Below, piece by piece: positions 1-7,421 of a stretch of 15,442 nt of DNA. The notes below the pieces were generated by a model. That model was not told the origin of the DNA and did not search any database. It saw only the letters and a list, made by a program, of their open reading frames with translations. Origin of the DNA: JBBQTU01 sp038213005. GTDB taxonomy: Bacteria; Planctomycetota; Phycisphaerae; Tepidisphaerales; Tepidisphaeraceae. The stretch spans positions 1 to 15,442 of the forward strand of contig JBBQTU010000084.1 of NCBI GenBank assembly GCA_038213005.1, in the 5' to 3' direction. The translations under genes and the position numbers were made by a program. Each line of letters begins with the position of its first letter. Positions within the stretch are counted from its first letter, which is position 1.

Positions 1-1433
1 CCCTCCTCCGACGGATACGCGTGATAATGAATCCATCGGCCGGTGGGAGCGCAGAAATACTCGTCGTGCAGGACTGTGCCTTCACTGGCGGCGGCTTCCA
101 CCTCGCGGAACGGGCTTCCGTCTCTTTTCCAACACGGAAGCTGGTAGATCGGCATGCCCACCAGTTGGTCCTGCGTCTGGCCCAGGATGCGCTCGGCCTC
201 GTCATTGACGAGGATAAATCGCCACTTCAGATCCAGCGAGACAAAGCCATCGGAAATCGACTGCAGGATCGTCGTCATCTTCCGATTGGCTTGCCACAGC
301 GCCTGTTCCATCTCACGGCGCGTCGTGACATCCCGCCCGATGCGCAGCACCCCGCGCCGACCGTCGGGCAGTTTCCCGATGGCGGCCGAGGTCATCTCCC
401 AGATCAGTTGGCCGTTGTGGCGCGTGCGAATGGCAATCTCGCCCTCTTCAATGGCTTCGTCGCTCTCGTAGAGAGCATCAACCTCCTGCCCGACCTCGCT
501 GTCGCCGCCCGGCGCGGCGCCGCTCTCGTCGCCCTCGGCACAGAAACGCCATTCCCCGAGCGTCTGGATATCCGCAGGCTCCCAGCCGCTGGTCTCGCTC
601 CACGCCTTATTGAGGTGGATGACCTCCCCGTCCTCGGCGTAGACCATCATCGGCAGGGGCGAACTCTGCACCACCGCACGGAAACGTCTTTCGCTGGCCT
701 GCACCGCAGCGCGGATGCGATCCTGGCTGGCCAGTTCGCCCAGCAGGTCGCGCTCGCGCCACCCCACCCGCCGCCGCCGCCTCCTGGCCTCATGCCTCTG
801 CCAGACGTTCTGGATTTCCGGCACCTCGGTCAGCAGTCGCGTCCGGTCGCGCAGATAGGGCTCCTGGCCGGGAGCGTCGGCCGTCGGCACCGAAGTACGA
901 GACTGGTTCCAGACTCGATCATGCGCCGCAAAGGCACCCAGCAGGATCAGGTGATCCAGCGGCCGATCTCCCATCACCGTTCGCAGCGCGTCGCAGCATC
1001 GACCCCGGCGATCACGATGCCGCGTCACGCGCACAGCCGCCCACAGGACCAGCCGTTCCATCGCCGAGCCCGGCTGCGCCCAGTCGGCATCTTTCCCGCC
1101 GCGCGCGGTCGTCGCCGTGATTTGCTCAAGGAGTTTCGGTACGGACGGCATCGAGGCGCGGCTCAGGTCCAGGATCTCAGCCGCGGGCACCCCTCGCTCA
1201 TAGACGTGGCAACAGCGAAGGATGAGGCTGAGGGTCGTCCGATGCGTCCGCGCCATGAGCAGTAGAAACTTTTCCTTGAACGGCGAAGGCAGCGGATTAC
1301 ACACATATCCCGCTCGGGCCACCTGCCAGAGCGACTCAAGCACGGCCGGGTCGTCGCGCACGCCGTCCAGCGCCGGCGGCACAAAGCCGACGGCGGCTGC
1401 GATCTCGGCCCGAATCTGTTCAACGCTACGCAC
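1..1433 (-). CDS. PAS-domain sensor protein with N-terminal CMD/AhpD-like region (partial, C-terminus beyond window)
   Basis: The minus-strand frame stays open for about 477 codons and runs off the left edge, so the output domain (kinase, cyclase or other) is not visible. Residues about 38-110 (motif FKEKFLLLMARTHR, then RCCHVYERG) resemble the carboxymuconolactone-decarboxylase/AhpD-like segment found at the N-terminus of some PAS-containing histidine kinases, but without a CxxC pair. A run of six Arg (217-222) precedes a first PAS domain (about 246-372: ERRFRAVVQSSPLPMMVYAEDG, and IGRDVTTRREME closing the PAC part). A second PAS starts near 384 (ILQSISDGFVSLD, FILVNDEAERILG) and continues to the edge. 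No membrane segment is seen, so it is probably cytosolic. The start is a GTG at 1433 with GAGAGGA nine bases upstream; an in-frame ATG at 1451 lacks a ribosome site. A signalling role is inferred from the PAS domains; the ligand is unknown. Confidence 0.85.
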   Translation of the reverse strand, partial: MRSVEQIRAEIAAAVGFVPPALDGVRDDPAVLESLWQVARAGYVCNPLPSPFKEKFLLLMARTHRTTLSLILRCCHVYERGVPAAEILDLSRASMPSVPKLLEQITATTARGGKDADWAQPGSAMERLVLWAAVRVTRHRDRRGRCCDALRTVMGDRPLDHLILLGAFAAHDRVWNQSRTSVPTADAPGQEPYLRDRTRLLTEVPEIQNVWQRHEARRRRRRVGWRERDLLGELASQDRIRAAVQASERRFRAVVQSSPLPMMVYAEDGEVIHLNKAWSETSGWEPADIQTLGEWRFCAEGDESGAAPGGDSEVGQEVDALYESDEAIEEGEIAIRTRHNGQLIWEMTSAAIGKLPDGRRGVLRIGRDVTTRREMEQALWQANRKMTTILQSISDGFVSLDLKWRFILVNDEAERILGQTQDQLVGMPIYQLPCWKRDGSPFREVEAAASEGTVLHDEYFCAPTGRWIHYHAYPSEE

Positions 1434-1577
1434 CGATATGCATCCTCTCATGGCCGCTGCCCGGCCGGCCCGTCTGAGCTCAACAAGTCACAGACTTCGC
1501 AGAGGAACTGAAGATCGGAGCATAACCGGTCTGACCCAAACAACCTACAGCTTTCCGACAGCTTCCTGCGATGGACG

Positions 1578-1595
1578 TGCCCGTTTTTCCGGGCA
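1578..1595 (+). repeat. 18-bp palindromic repeat, copy 1
   Basis: TGCCCGTTTTTCCGGGCA fits the consensus TGCCC-N5-TCCGGGCA shared by five intergenic copies in this window. In this copy the stem extends to 8 bp (CGTGCCCG/CGGGCACG, 1576-1597). Confidence 0.65.
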
Positions 1596-1607
1596 CGCGA
1601 TTTCTTA

Positions 1608-1699
1608 GCCCCAACGGGGCGGCATTCTTGAGCCCAGGGTAAGCGTACTCGCGCAGCCCTGGGTAAGAACCATTCACCCTGAATGAGCCCTGAAAGGGC
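1608..1699. repeat. Cluster of three short hairpins
   Basis: Three perfect short stems follow each other: GCCCC/GGGGC at 1608-1620, CCCAGGG/CCCTGGG at 1633-1639 and 1657-1663, and GCCC-TGAAA-GGGC at 1687-1699. The sequence around the second and third resembles, from memory, a hairpin-rich intergenic repeat seen in Planctomycetota and some other phyla. I could not compare it with a database. Function unknown. Confidence 0.5.
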
Positions 1700-1792
1700 G
1701 ACACTTCTTTCAGCACCGTATTCCCTCCAACCACCTGCTGACGCATAACTTACATCTGCCCGAGAAAGCGGGTACGCCCCTGCGATCGCGCG

Positions 1793-1810
1793 TGCCCAGA
1801 AATCCGGGCA
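1793..1810 (+). repeat. 18-bp palindromic repeat, copy 2
   Basis: TGCCCAGAAATCCGGGCA matches the consensus TGCCC-N5-TCCGGGCA. It is followed five bases later by a 9-bp GC-rich stem (1815-1836). Confidence 0.65.
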
Positions 1811-1895
1811 ACTGCCGCCGGTGCCCCCACCGGCGGACCTCGGCCCACGCCTGGGACCGCCCGCGCCGGGACGCCCCATCGGTTCCGAATACCAT

Positions 1896-1913
1896 TGCCC
1901 GGATTTCGGGGCA
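1896..1913 (-). repeat. 18-bp palindromic repeat, copy 3 (inverted)
   Basis: On the minus strand this reads TGCCCCGAAATCCGGGCA, differing from copy 2 at one base. It lies about 90 bases upstream of the hom start. Confidence 0.65.
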
Positions 1914-2003
1914 CGCCCTTGCGATCCGCATGCCCTTGCCCGCAGGTCCGCATAATCTTACAGTTTGATCCTGTACAGGTGTCCTGACAAAGAGAGCGTC
2001 CCT

Positions 2004-3332
2004 ATGCCCGAAAAAACCGTTGGTGTGTGTCTGCTTGGTTGCGGAATCGTCGGTGGCGGCGTCGCCAGCATCCTGCTGGATCAGAAGGAGATGCTCCGTC
2101 AGCGCACGGGAATCAATTTTGAACTGCGTCACGTTGCCGTGAAGGGTCAGGAGGACTACCCACCCAACGCCGACCGCCTGCCCATGACCACCGACGCGGT
2201 TGCGGCCATCAATGACCCCGCCAGCGAGATCATCATCGAACTGGTCGGGGGAACCGGGATCGCCGGCAAGTTCGTGGAGTTGGCGCTTTCGCTGGGCAAG
2301 CCGGTCATCAGCGCCAACAAGGCGCTGCTGGCTACCAAAGGTCCGGAGCTGTTCACCATCGCCCGCAAGACCGGCACCTGCGTCGCCTTCGAGGCATCGG
2401 TGGGCGGCGGCATTCCGATTATTGACGCCCTGTGCCGCGGTCTGGCCGCCAATCGCATCGACGCCATCCTGGGCATCGTCAACGGCACCTGCAACTTCAT
2501 TCTCACCAAGATGACCCAGAACGGCTGGACCTATGACCAGGCGCTCAAGGAGGCCCAGAAGCAGGGCTTCGCCGAGGCCAACCCCGCCATGGATGTTGAG
2601 GGCCGCGACGCCGCCCAGAAACTCGCCATCCTGGCCGGGCTGGCGTTCAATGTTCGCGTCACCGAAGCCGACATCCACATCGAAGGCATCAACACGATCG
2701 ACGCCATGGACATCCAGTACGCCGGCGAACTGGGTTACGTCATCAAGCTGCTGGCGATCGGCCAGCGCATGAAGGGCGACTGGGTCTCCCTTCGCGTTCA
2801 CCCGACCCTGGTCCACAAGGACGAGATGCTCGCCGACGTCTCGGGCAGCTTCAACGCCATCAGTATCTTCAGCCACGCCCTGGGGCATGCCCTGTGGTAC
2901 GGCCGGGGAGCCGGCCGGATGCCCACCGCATCCGCAGTCGTCGCCGACCTGGTCAGCGTCGCTCAGGGCATCCAGAAGTCGCTGTTTGACCAGATGAACA
3001 TCTACATGGACAAGGTGCCTGCTGCGAGGGTGCTGCCGTTTGATCAGCTCGAGTCGCGATACTACATCCGCCTGTCGGCCAAGGATCAGCCGGGCGTGCT
3101 CGCGCAGGTTACCGCCATCCTCGGCAAGCAGAACATCAGCGTCTCTGCCATCAACCAGCACGAAGGCGGCGAGGAAGGCCGTAGCGTGCCGATCGTCATC
3201 ACCACCCATGCAGCCGCCGAAGGAAAAATGCAGGCCGCCCTCCGCGAACTGGATACCCTGCCCACGATTCAGTCGCCGACCATGCTCCTCCGCATCGTCG
3301 ACCAGCCCGTGGAATTCGCGGAGCCTGCATGA
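2004..3332 (+). CDS. hom: Homoserine dehydrogenase (with C-terminal ACT domain)
   Basis: This cytosolic enzyme reduces aspartate semialdehyde to homoserine with NAD(P)H, the branch point to threonine, methionine and isoleucine. The 442-residue product has the usual length. The Rossmann nucleotide-binding loop is at residues 10-20 (LLGCGIVGGGV). The catalytic domain shows NGTCNFIL near 160 and the signature around EGRDAAQKLAILAG; E191, D202 and K206 match the spacing of the family's catalytic Glu, Asp and Lys. An ACT domain (from about 353, YYIRLSAKDQPGVLAQVTAIL) is the usual site of threonine feedback. I chose ATG 2004 because MPEKTVGVCLLG is the expected N-terminus; an in-frame TTG at 1965 would add 13 residues without homologous character. 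The ribosome site is a weak AAGAGAG. It stands alone: no thrB, thrC or lysC lies beside it, and the next gene converges on it. Confidence 0.97.
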   Translation: MPEKTVGVCLLGCGIVGGGVASILLDQKEMLRQRTGINFELRHVAVKGQEDYPPNADRLPMTTDAVAAINDPASEIIIELVGGTGIAGKFVELALSLGKPVISANKALLATKGPELFTIARKTGTCVAFEASVGGGIPIIDALCRGLAANRIDAILGIVNGTCNFILTKMTQNGWTYDQALKEAQKQGFAEANPAMDVEGRDAAQKLAILAGLAFNVRVTEADIHIEGINTIDAMDIQYAGELGYVIKLLAIGQRMKGDWVSLRVHPTLVHKDEMLADVSGSFNAISIFSHALGHALWYGRGAGRMPTASAVVADLVSVAQGIQKSLFDQMNIYMDKVPAARVLPFDQLESRYYIRLSAKDQPGVLAQVTAILGKQNISVSAINQHEGGEEGRSVPIVITTHAAAEGKMQAALRELDTLPTIQSPTMLLRIVDQPVEFAEPA

Positions 3333-3432
3333 CGAAAGTAGCCTCTCCCGTCCCGGCCTGCCTGTCAGTACAGTTCGCCGGGTCAGCCGGTCTGAGAAAG
3401 CGAGCGCGGATGCGTGGCAGAATCGCTTGTGA

Positions 3433-3450
3433 CCCCTTTGCGGGGCCTTC
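3433..3450. terminator. Possible weak bidirectional terminator between hom and the methyltransferase
   Basis: The 119-base gap between the two convergent stop codons contains a CCCC-TTTGC-GGGG stem (3433-3445) followed on the plus strand by CCTTCCTT. The stem is only 4 bp and no real T-run follows, so the call rests mainly on position. Confidence 0.22.
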
Positions 3451-3451
3451 C

Positions 3452-5146
3452 TTAGAACAGTTTGGCCTCTTTGGCCTTCGTGCCCTTGGCCTTGGGGGCC
3501 TGCTTGAACGAGCGGATGTCCTGCTGGGCGGGCATGTCGATCCTCTTGCCGGCCAAAAGTTCCTCGATGGTCAGGATCTGCAAGCGCGGGTGACTGCTGC
3601 CCGCCACCGTCTTGGTCTGGAAGACTCCGGCATCCGCCGCCGCCCGGCGCATGGGGGCGGTGGGCTCCTCGATGCAGATGAACACGCCGATGGCCGCCTC
3701 CTGCAGATCCATTACGCCCAGCAGGTCGCGCACCTGATTGACGGTGACGTGGCCGCCCTTGACCGAGATGACCACGCTCTTGGTCTCCCCGGCTGAGTCG
3801 GTCAGGTAGAGGCGGCCGTCGATGCCCTTGTCGGCCCCCTTCTTTTCGTCTCTCGCCTGCGGCCGGGCACCGATCAGGCCCAGGGCCCAATACTGGAACT
3901 GATATTTATCCAGGTCCGCCAGGGCCTGGGCACTGGCGAGATCTTTGGACCCGCCCACCACGCGATACTGCTGGACGATCTTGGGGCCGAAGGCATCCGC
4001 CAGCCGCACTTTGATCAGATTGACGGCCAGATGGGTGATGTCGATGCCGATCCACTTCCGCTTGAGTCTTTGGGCGGCGGCGATGGCCGTGCCGCAACCG
4101 CAGAAGGGATCGAGGACGACGTCGCCTTCGTTCGAGGATGCCGCGATGATCCGCTCCAACAGCGCCTCCGGCTTCTGTGTCGGATAGCCGAGCCGCTCTT
4201 GAGCACGCGAGTTGATGGGAGGGATGTCCTCCCACAGGTTCTGCATGTGCTTCCCCGGCTGCTCGTCCAAGTATCGCTTCAAGCGAAGACGTCCACCGAC
4301 TTTGGTCGGGAAGTACAGACGTTCCTCGCGGTCATACTGTGCCATCACTTCGCGGCTGACGGCCCATCCGTTGGGATGCGGCTGATAGCTGACGCCGTTG
4401 CTGGCCTTGTATACATAGTGAAGGTTGGGGCGGATACCGGGGTGGCGCAGGTCGCTCGTGGTAAACCGACGGCCATCCTCGCCTGCCCCAGTAAACTTCG
4501 TCTCGATGTGCTTGTCAGAGTACGGAAGGTAGGTTTGATTCCACGTCGGGCGGTCGCTCTTCGCGTAATAGAGGATGGTGTCCGTCACGTCTCCGAAAGC
4601 TGTGCTGACGTTTCCGTGTGAACTCGTCCGCTTCCAGATGATCTCGTTGCGGAAGTGCTCCGGCCCCATCACTGCGTCGAGCAAAAGCTTGAGATAATGG
4701 CTGGCCGTGGGGTCGCAGTGGAGATAGATGCTGCCGGTGGGTTTCAGCACCCGGCGCAGTTCGATCAGGCGGAGGGCCATCATCGACAGGTAGGCCATCA
4801 TGTCCGACCCGCCGAGAACATCGTGCATGCCCTTGAGGCACTTGGCGACCCGCTCGTGGCCGGCGCGTAACACCTCGGCATATTCCTGCGCCGCCTCCAT
4901 GTCCCATGTCCATGTGTCCTCGAAGGCCGTGATCTGTGCGTGGGCCTGCGTGCCATCCTTCTCGGCGAACAGCACGTTGTAGTCGGCGTTGGAGTTAAAT
5001 GGCGGATCGAGGTAGATCAGATCCACCGACTCATCCTGGACATAGCGGCGGAGCACCTCGAGGTTGTCACCATAATAGAGCGTATTGGGCGGCTCGGCCT
5101 TTGGCGTCCAGTTCATGGCGTACAGCATACTAGATGTTTTGCCCAA
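3452..5146 (-). CDS. Beta-class site-specific DNA methyltransferase (N4-cytosine/N6-adenine) with C-terminal Mrr-like domain
   Basis: The enzyme transfers a methyl group from S-adenosylmethionine to an adenine or cytosine amino group in a specific DNA sequence. Catalytic motif IV comes first (DLIYLDPPFNSN, DPPF at 47-50), then a variable target-recognition stretch (about 170-320), then TQKPEALLERII (323-334) and the cofactor motif DPFCGCGT (346-353). This IV-before-I order is that of the beta class (N6_N4_Mtase family). Residues about 435-530 form an extra domain with GIDG (D443) and VVISVKGG (K463), a layout like the Mrr-type PD-(D/E)xK nuclease fold, but with Ser461 where Gln or Glu is usual. 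It could therefore be a fused restriction-modification enzyme, or a methylase with an inactive DNA-binding relic. The start is uncertain: TTG 5146 has an AGGGG ribosome site, while ATG 5128 and ATG 5116 (MNWTPKAEPP) are alternatives without one. No separate restriction gene is adjacent. Confidence 0.93.
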   Translation of the reverse strand: MGKTSSMLYAMNWTPKAEPPNTLYYGDNLEVLRRYVQDESVDLIYLDPPFNSNADYNVLFAEKDGTQAHAQITAFEDTWTWDMEAAQEYAEVLRAGHERVAKCLKGMHDVLGGSDMMAYLSMMALRLIELRRVLKPTGSIYLHCDPTASHYLKLLLDAVMGPEHFRNEIIWKRTSSHGNVSTAFGDVTDTILYYAKSDRPTWNQTYLPYSDKHIETKFTGAGEDGRRFTTSDLRHPGIRPNLHYVYKASNGVSYQPHPNGWAVSREVMAQYDREERLYFPTKVGGRLRLKRYLDEQPGKHMQNLWEDIPPINSRAQERLGYPTQKPEALLERIIAASSNEGDVVLDPFCGCGTAIAAAQRLKRKWIGIDITHLAVNLIKVRLADAFGPKIVQQYRVVGGSKDLASAQALADLDKYQFQYWALGLIGARPQARDEKKGADKGIDGRLYLTDSAGETKSVVISVKGGHVTVNQVRDLLGVMDLQEAAIGVFICIEEPTAPMRRAAADAGVFQTKTVAGSSHPRLQILTIEELLAGKRIDMPAQQDIRSFKQAPKAKGTKAKEAKLF

Positions 5147-5471
5147 GACGAATGACCCCTCCCCTCAAACCCCCGAGCCGTGCCTATGCCTTGCCGGAGA
5201 CGTACGCCGCAAGCTCATCGGCGAAGCGGTCAGTGCCTCCGTGGTTCAAACGGCATCGGCACGCCCACCCTCCCACCATGCGCAGGCGGCAAGTATGCGC
5301 AACAAATCAGTAATTCCGCCTTTCCCACTGGAACTCCGCTAAAAAAAAATCCAAAAAGATTTTTGAAGATTGTTAACTCCATGCCAATTCATCACTTGCC
5401 ATTTCAGAACCCTTCCAAACCACCCTTATAGATATAGGGACCATCTTTCGGGGGTGTGGCTCATCTGCTGT

Positions 5472-5501
5472 TTCAGCATTCAGCATTCAGCATTCAGCAT
5501 T
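5472..5501 (+). repeat. Tandem heptamer repeat (TTCAGCA)4
   Basis: Four perfect head-to-tail copies of TTCAGCA are followed by TT. This is a short microsatellite-like tract in noncoding DNA, able to change length by replication slippage. No function is apparent. Confidence 0.9.
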
Positions 5502-5519
5502 TCCCCCCACGAGACGGTG

Positions 5520-5537
5520 TGCCCGAAAATCCGGGCC
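5520..5537 (+). repeat. 18-bp palindromic repeat, copy 4
   Basis: TGCCCGAAAATCCGGGCC matches the consensus TGCCC-N5-TCCGGGCA except for the last base. Confidence 0.6.
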
Positions 5538-5615
5538 ACGTGCCCCATGTCGCAGCCGCTCCGCGTTTGCTGTTTCAAGTTTCCTCAGTTTCCCCGTTGT
5601 TTCGTATTTCCTGCT

Positions 5616-5633
5616 TGCCCGGATTGTCGGGCA
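5616..5633 (-). repeat. 18-bp palindromic repeat, copy 5 (inverted)
   Basis: On the minus strand this reads TGCCCGACAATCCGGGCA, a full match to the consensus with 6-bp arms. Confidence 0.65.
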
Positions 5634-5713
5634 CCGCCCGGCCGGAGGCGCTCACGCGGACAGATTTGACGTTGCGGGCCCGGCAGGGTCCGACCACCGC
5701 CCGACCACCGCCC

Positions 5714-5742
5714 TTGAGCCGGGGGGCTTTCCACGCGACAAT
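5714..5742 (+). promoter_or_regulatory. Candidate sigma70-type promoter for the 5776-9787 operon
   Basis: TTGAGC (5714-5719) and GACAAT (5737-5742) are separated by 17 bases, each matching four of six consensus positions. Transcription would begin near 5749, leaving a leader of about 27 bases with a GAGG ribosome site at 5764-5767 before the ATG at 5776. Matches of this quality also arise by chance. Confidence 0.35.
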
Positions 5743-5775
5743 TGACGGGGTATTACATGAAACGAGGTCCGTGCC

Positions 5776-7401
5776 ATGAAGTTTCGGCCATTGACTCTAA
5801 GTTGGCTTGTCCTTGCCGTGTCGTCCTCCCTGGCGGTGGCGCAGCAGACGCCCGCGCCCGCGGTTCCTGATCTGCCGATCCTGAACAATCGGCCGGACGC
5901 GGGGACGGTGCCGCCTGAGGGCAGCGACCTGCTGGGGCCGCGGTTTTCAAACCAGGCGGCGGGGATTGCCTTGCGCGGACTCACCGGGGCGAAGGAACTG
6001 CGCGGTGGCGCTGGCAGTGATGTCATCATTGAATACAACCACGAAGCCATGGGCTGGGTGCTGACGGTCTCCAAGGCCACGCTGCGAACGGGGCGTGCCC
6101 TGAAGGACTCGGCCGACGGGCGGCAGATCGGCATGCTGTCGGCGACGATCAACGAGTTCAAACAGATGCACGGCGATGCGGAGGTCCTGCGACAGGAAGT
6201 GATCGACAACCCCGATGGCGAGGTTGGGATCTGTGCCCTGCGGTATCTCCAGGGCACCCATCGCAGGCTGCAGCAACAGGCGCTCTTCCCGGCGAGCGAG
6301 CAGCTCTATTATATCGTCTCGCTGCTCAGCCCGGCGGGAAGCGAGAAGGGCTTGCCTGACGATCCGGCCAAGGCCGACCCGGGCGAGCGTCGAGCGGCCG
6401 ATTTTTTCCGTCAGGTGGTGGACTCCGTCAAGTTGCTGGATCGCAGTTCGATCCGCAAGGACCAGGAAGCGCGGCTGATGCACACGCGCAGCTTTCTCGA
6501 TGCACTGCATGAGCCGGGTACTCTGAAAAAGGCAATCGTAGCCGAGCAATACGCCCGCCTGGTGCGAGACGGGAAGGATATTGGCTACACCTGCACTTTC
6601 GAGACGGCGACATCGCGTGACACGCGGCCGGGCGTGCTGATCAGCATGCGGGCGCGGACCGTGCCCGAACCCGGCAGTGTGGGAGTGGTCACCAGCCAGA
6701 TGTTCGTCAGCTATGACTGGCGTAACGAGAGCTGGCATCACATCAGCAACTCCAAATCGGAGAAACGGCAGACGCAGAACACGGAACTGGGCGTCAGCAA
6801 CGTGGCCTCGCGGCTGGTGGTCGAGCACGAAGCGGCGCCGGCGACGGCGCCCAGCGTCGAGCCGACGCATGCGACGGTGCGTGAGGAAGAGGAATACACG
6901 CTGGAAGTGCGGACGGACGCGAAGATCACCGTCGTGGGCAAGCCGTCCCAATCCATGTCCGGCACGCCGCTGAAGAAGAATCTGCCGCCATGGTATCTTC
7001 CGCAGGGGGCACAGAGAATGCTTCCACGGCTGCTGCCGCTGGACAAACCCCAGACCTATTTCTTCTACACCTATGTCAGCGATCGGCGGGAGGTGATGGC
7101 CAGATATGTGGACGTGGTGGCGAGCGAAGACGTGTTTTTCGCCGGCAAGCGAGTGAAGGCCGTCCAGATCTATGACAGAGTTGGCTGGGATGGCCCGCCG
7201 ACGATTCACTACGTGAGCGCGAACGGCCAATACCTTGGCAACAGCACCACCTACACCGGCGCCACGCCGGCGGCGACTACGACGGTGCAGGTGATCCCGA
7301 CCACCGCGGCCGACATCAAGCGAATCTGGCCCGACGCGGATTTGTCCAAACCGGCCGGTGCCGAGTTTGAGCGAGGCGGCCAGCCGCCTGCCGGAAAATA
7401 A
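5776..7401 (+). CDS. Secreted protein of unknown function
   Basis: I do not recognise this family. The 541-residue protein starts with a clear signal peptide (KFR, hydrophobic stretch to about 20, cleavage expected after AVA at 22), so it should act in the periplasm or outside the cell. No lipobox, further membrane segment or enzyme motif is visible. The body looks like soluble beta-rich domains: one around 265-330 (DIGYTCTFE, FVSYDWRNESWHHISNSKS) and one around 425-495 (YFFYTYVSDRREVMARYVDV, GPPTIHYVSANGQYLG), the latter looking like a small barrel or lipoprotein-handling fold, though that is only an impression. The start is supported by GAGG eight bases before the ATG. It leads an operon: the next gene begins 20 bases downstream and the third is a membrane glycosyltransferase, suggesting an envelope or surface-glycan role by association only. 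Confidence 0.85.
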   Translation: MKFRPLTLSWLVLAVSSSLAVAQQTPAPAVPDLPILNNRPDAGTVPPEGSDLLGPRFSNQAAGIALRGLTGAKELRGGAGSDVIIEYNHEAMGWVLTVSKATLRTGRALKDSADGRQIGMLSATINEFKQMHGDAEVLRQEVIDNPDGEVGICALRYLQGTHRRLQQQALFPASEQLYYIVSLLSPAGSEKGLPDDPAKADPGERRAADFFRQVVDSVKLLDRSSIRKDQEARLMHTRSFLDALHEPGTLKKAIVAEQYARLVRDGKDIGYTCTFETATSRDTRPGVLISMRARTVPEPGSVGVVTSQMFVSYDWRNESWHHISNSKSEKRQTQNTELGVSNVASRLVVEHEAAPATAPSVEPTHATVREEEEYTLEVRTDAKITVVGKPSQSMSGTPLKKNLPPWYLPQGAQRMLPRLLPLDKPQTYFFYTYVSDRREVMARYVDVVASEDVFFAGKRVKAVQIYDRVGWDGPPTIHYVSANGQYLGNSTTYTGATPAATTTVQVIPTTAADIKRIWPDADLSKPAGAEFERGGQPPAGK

Positions 7402-7421
7402 AACAAAGGAAGGCCCTTCGC

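Larger units (their letters stand above)
1452..2003. other. Palindrome-rich intergenic spacer upstream of hom
   Basis: I see no credible gene here. The spacer lies between two divergent genes and so must hold both promoters, but no convincing -35/-10 pair stands out. It contains at least six short stems: the 18-bp palindrome family (1578-1595, 1793-1810, 1896-1913 and a degenerate copy at 1757-1774), a hairpin cluster at 1608-1699, and a 9-bp GC stem at 1815-1836 (CCGCCGGTG, loop CCCC). An 8-bp palindrome CTGTACAG (1971-1978) sits about 25 bases before the hom start and could be an operator, though that is weak. Confidence 0.6.
5147..5775. other. Intergenic spacer between divergent methyltransferase and secreted-protein operon
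   Basis: No gene is supported here. The stretch holds an AT-rich segment with an A9 run (about 5341-5349) followed by CAAAAA-GA-TTTTTG, a 7-base tandem repeat (5472-5501), two copies of the 18-bp palindrome (5520-5537 and 5616-5633), a tandem duplication of CGACCACCGCC (5691-5701, 5702-5712), and a plausible promoter just before the downstream operon. Confidence 0.6.

Noticed and set aside
21..1265. A 414-codon plus-strand open frame
   Set aside because: It is antisense to the minus-strand frame that reads as clear PAS domains; its own product is low-complexity and matches no family.
1936..1956. Possible hom promoter TTGCCC ... CATAAT
   Set aside because: The boxes are only 9 bases apart, far from the 16-18 needed.
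3329..3796. A plus-strand frame overlapping the hom stop by ATGA, suggesting a coupled gene
   Set aside because: It runs antisense into the methyltransferase C-terminus and the product looks like chance coding.
1710..3890. A 726-codon minus-strand open frame spanning hom
   Set aside because: It is fully antisense to hom and overlaps the methyltransferase end. High-GC genes often leave the opposite frame open. The product is Gly/Arg/His-rich with no domain.
5947..7230. A 427-codon minus-strand open frame
   Set aside because: It is antisense to the secreted protein, which has a signal peptide and ribosome site; the antisense product is Arg/His-rich.
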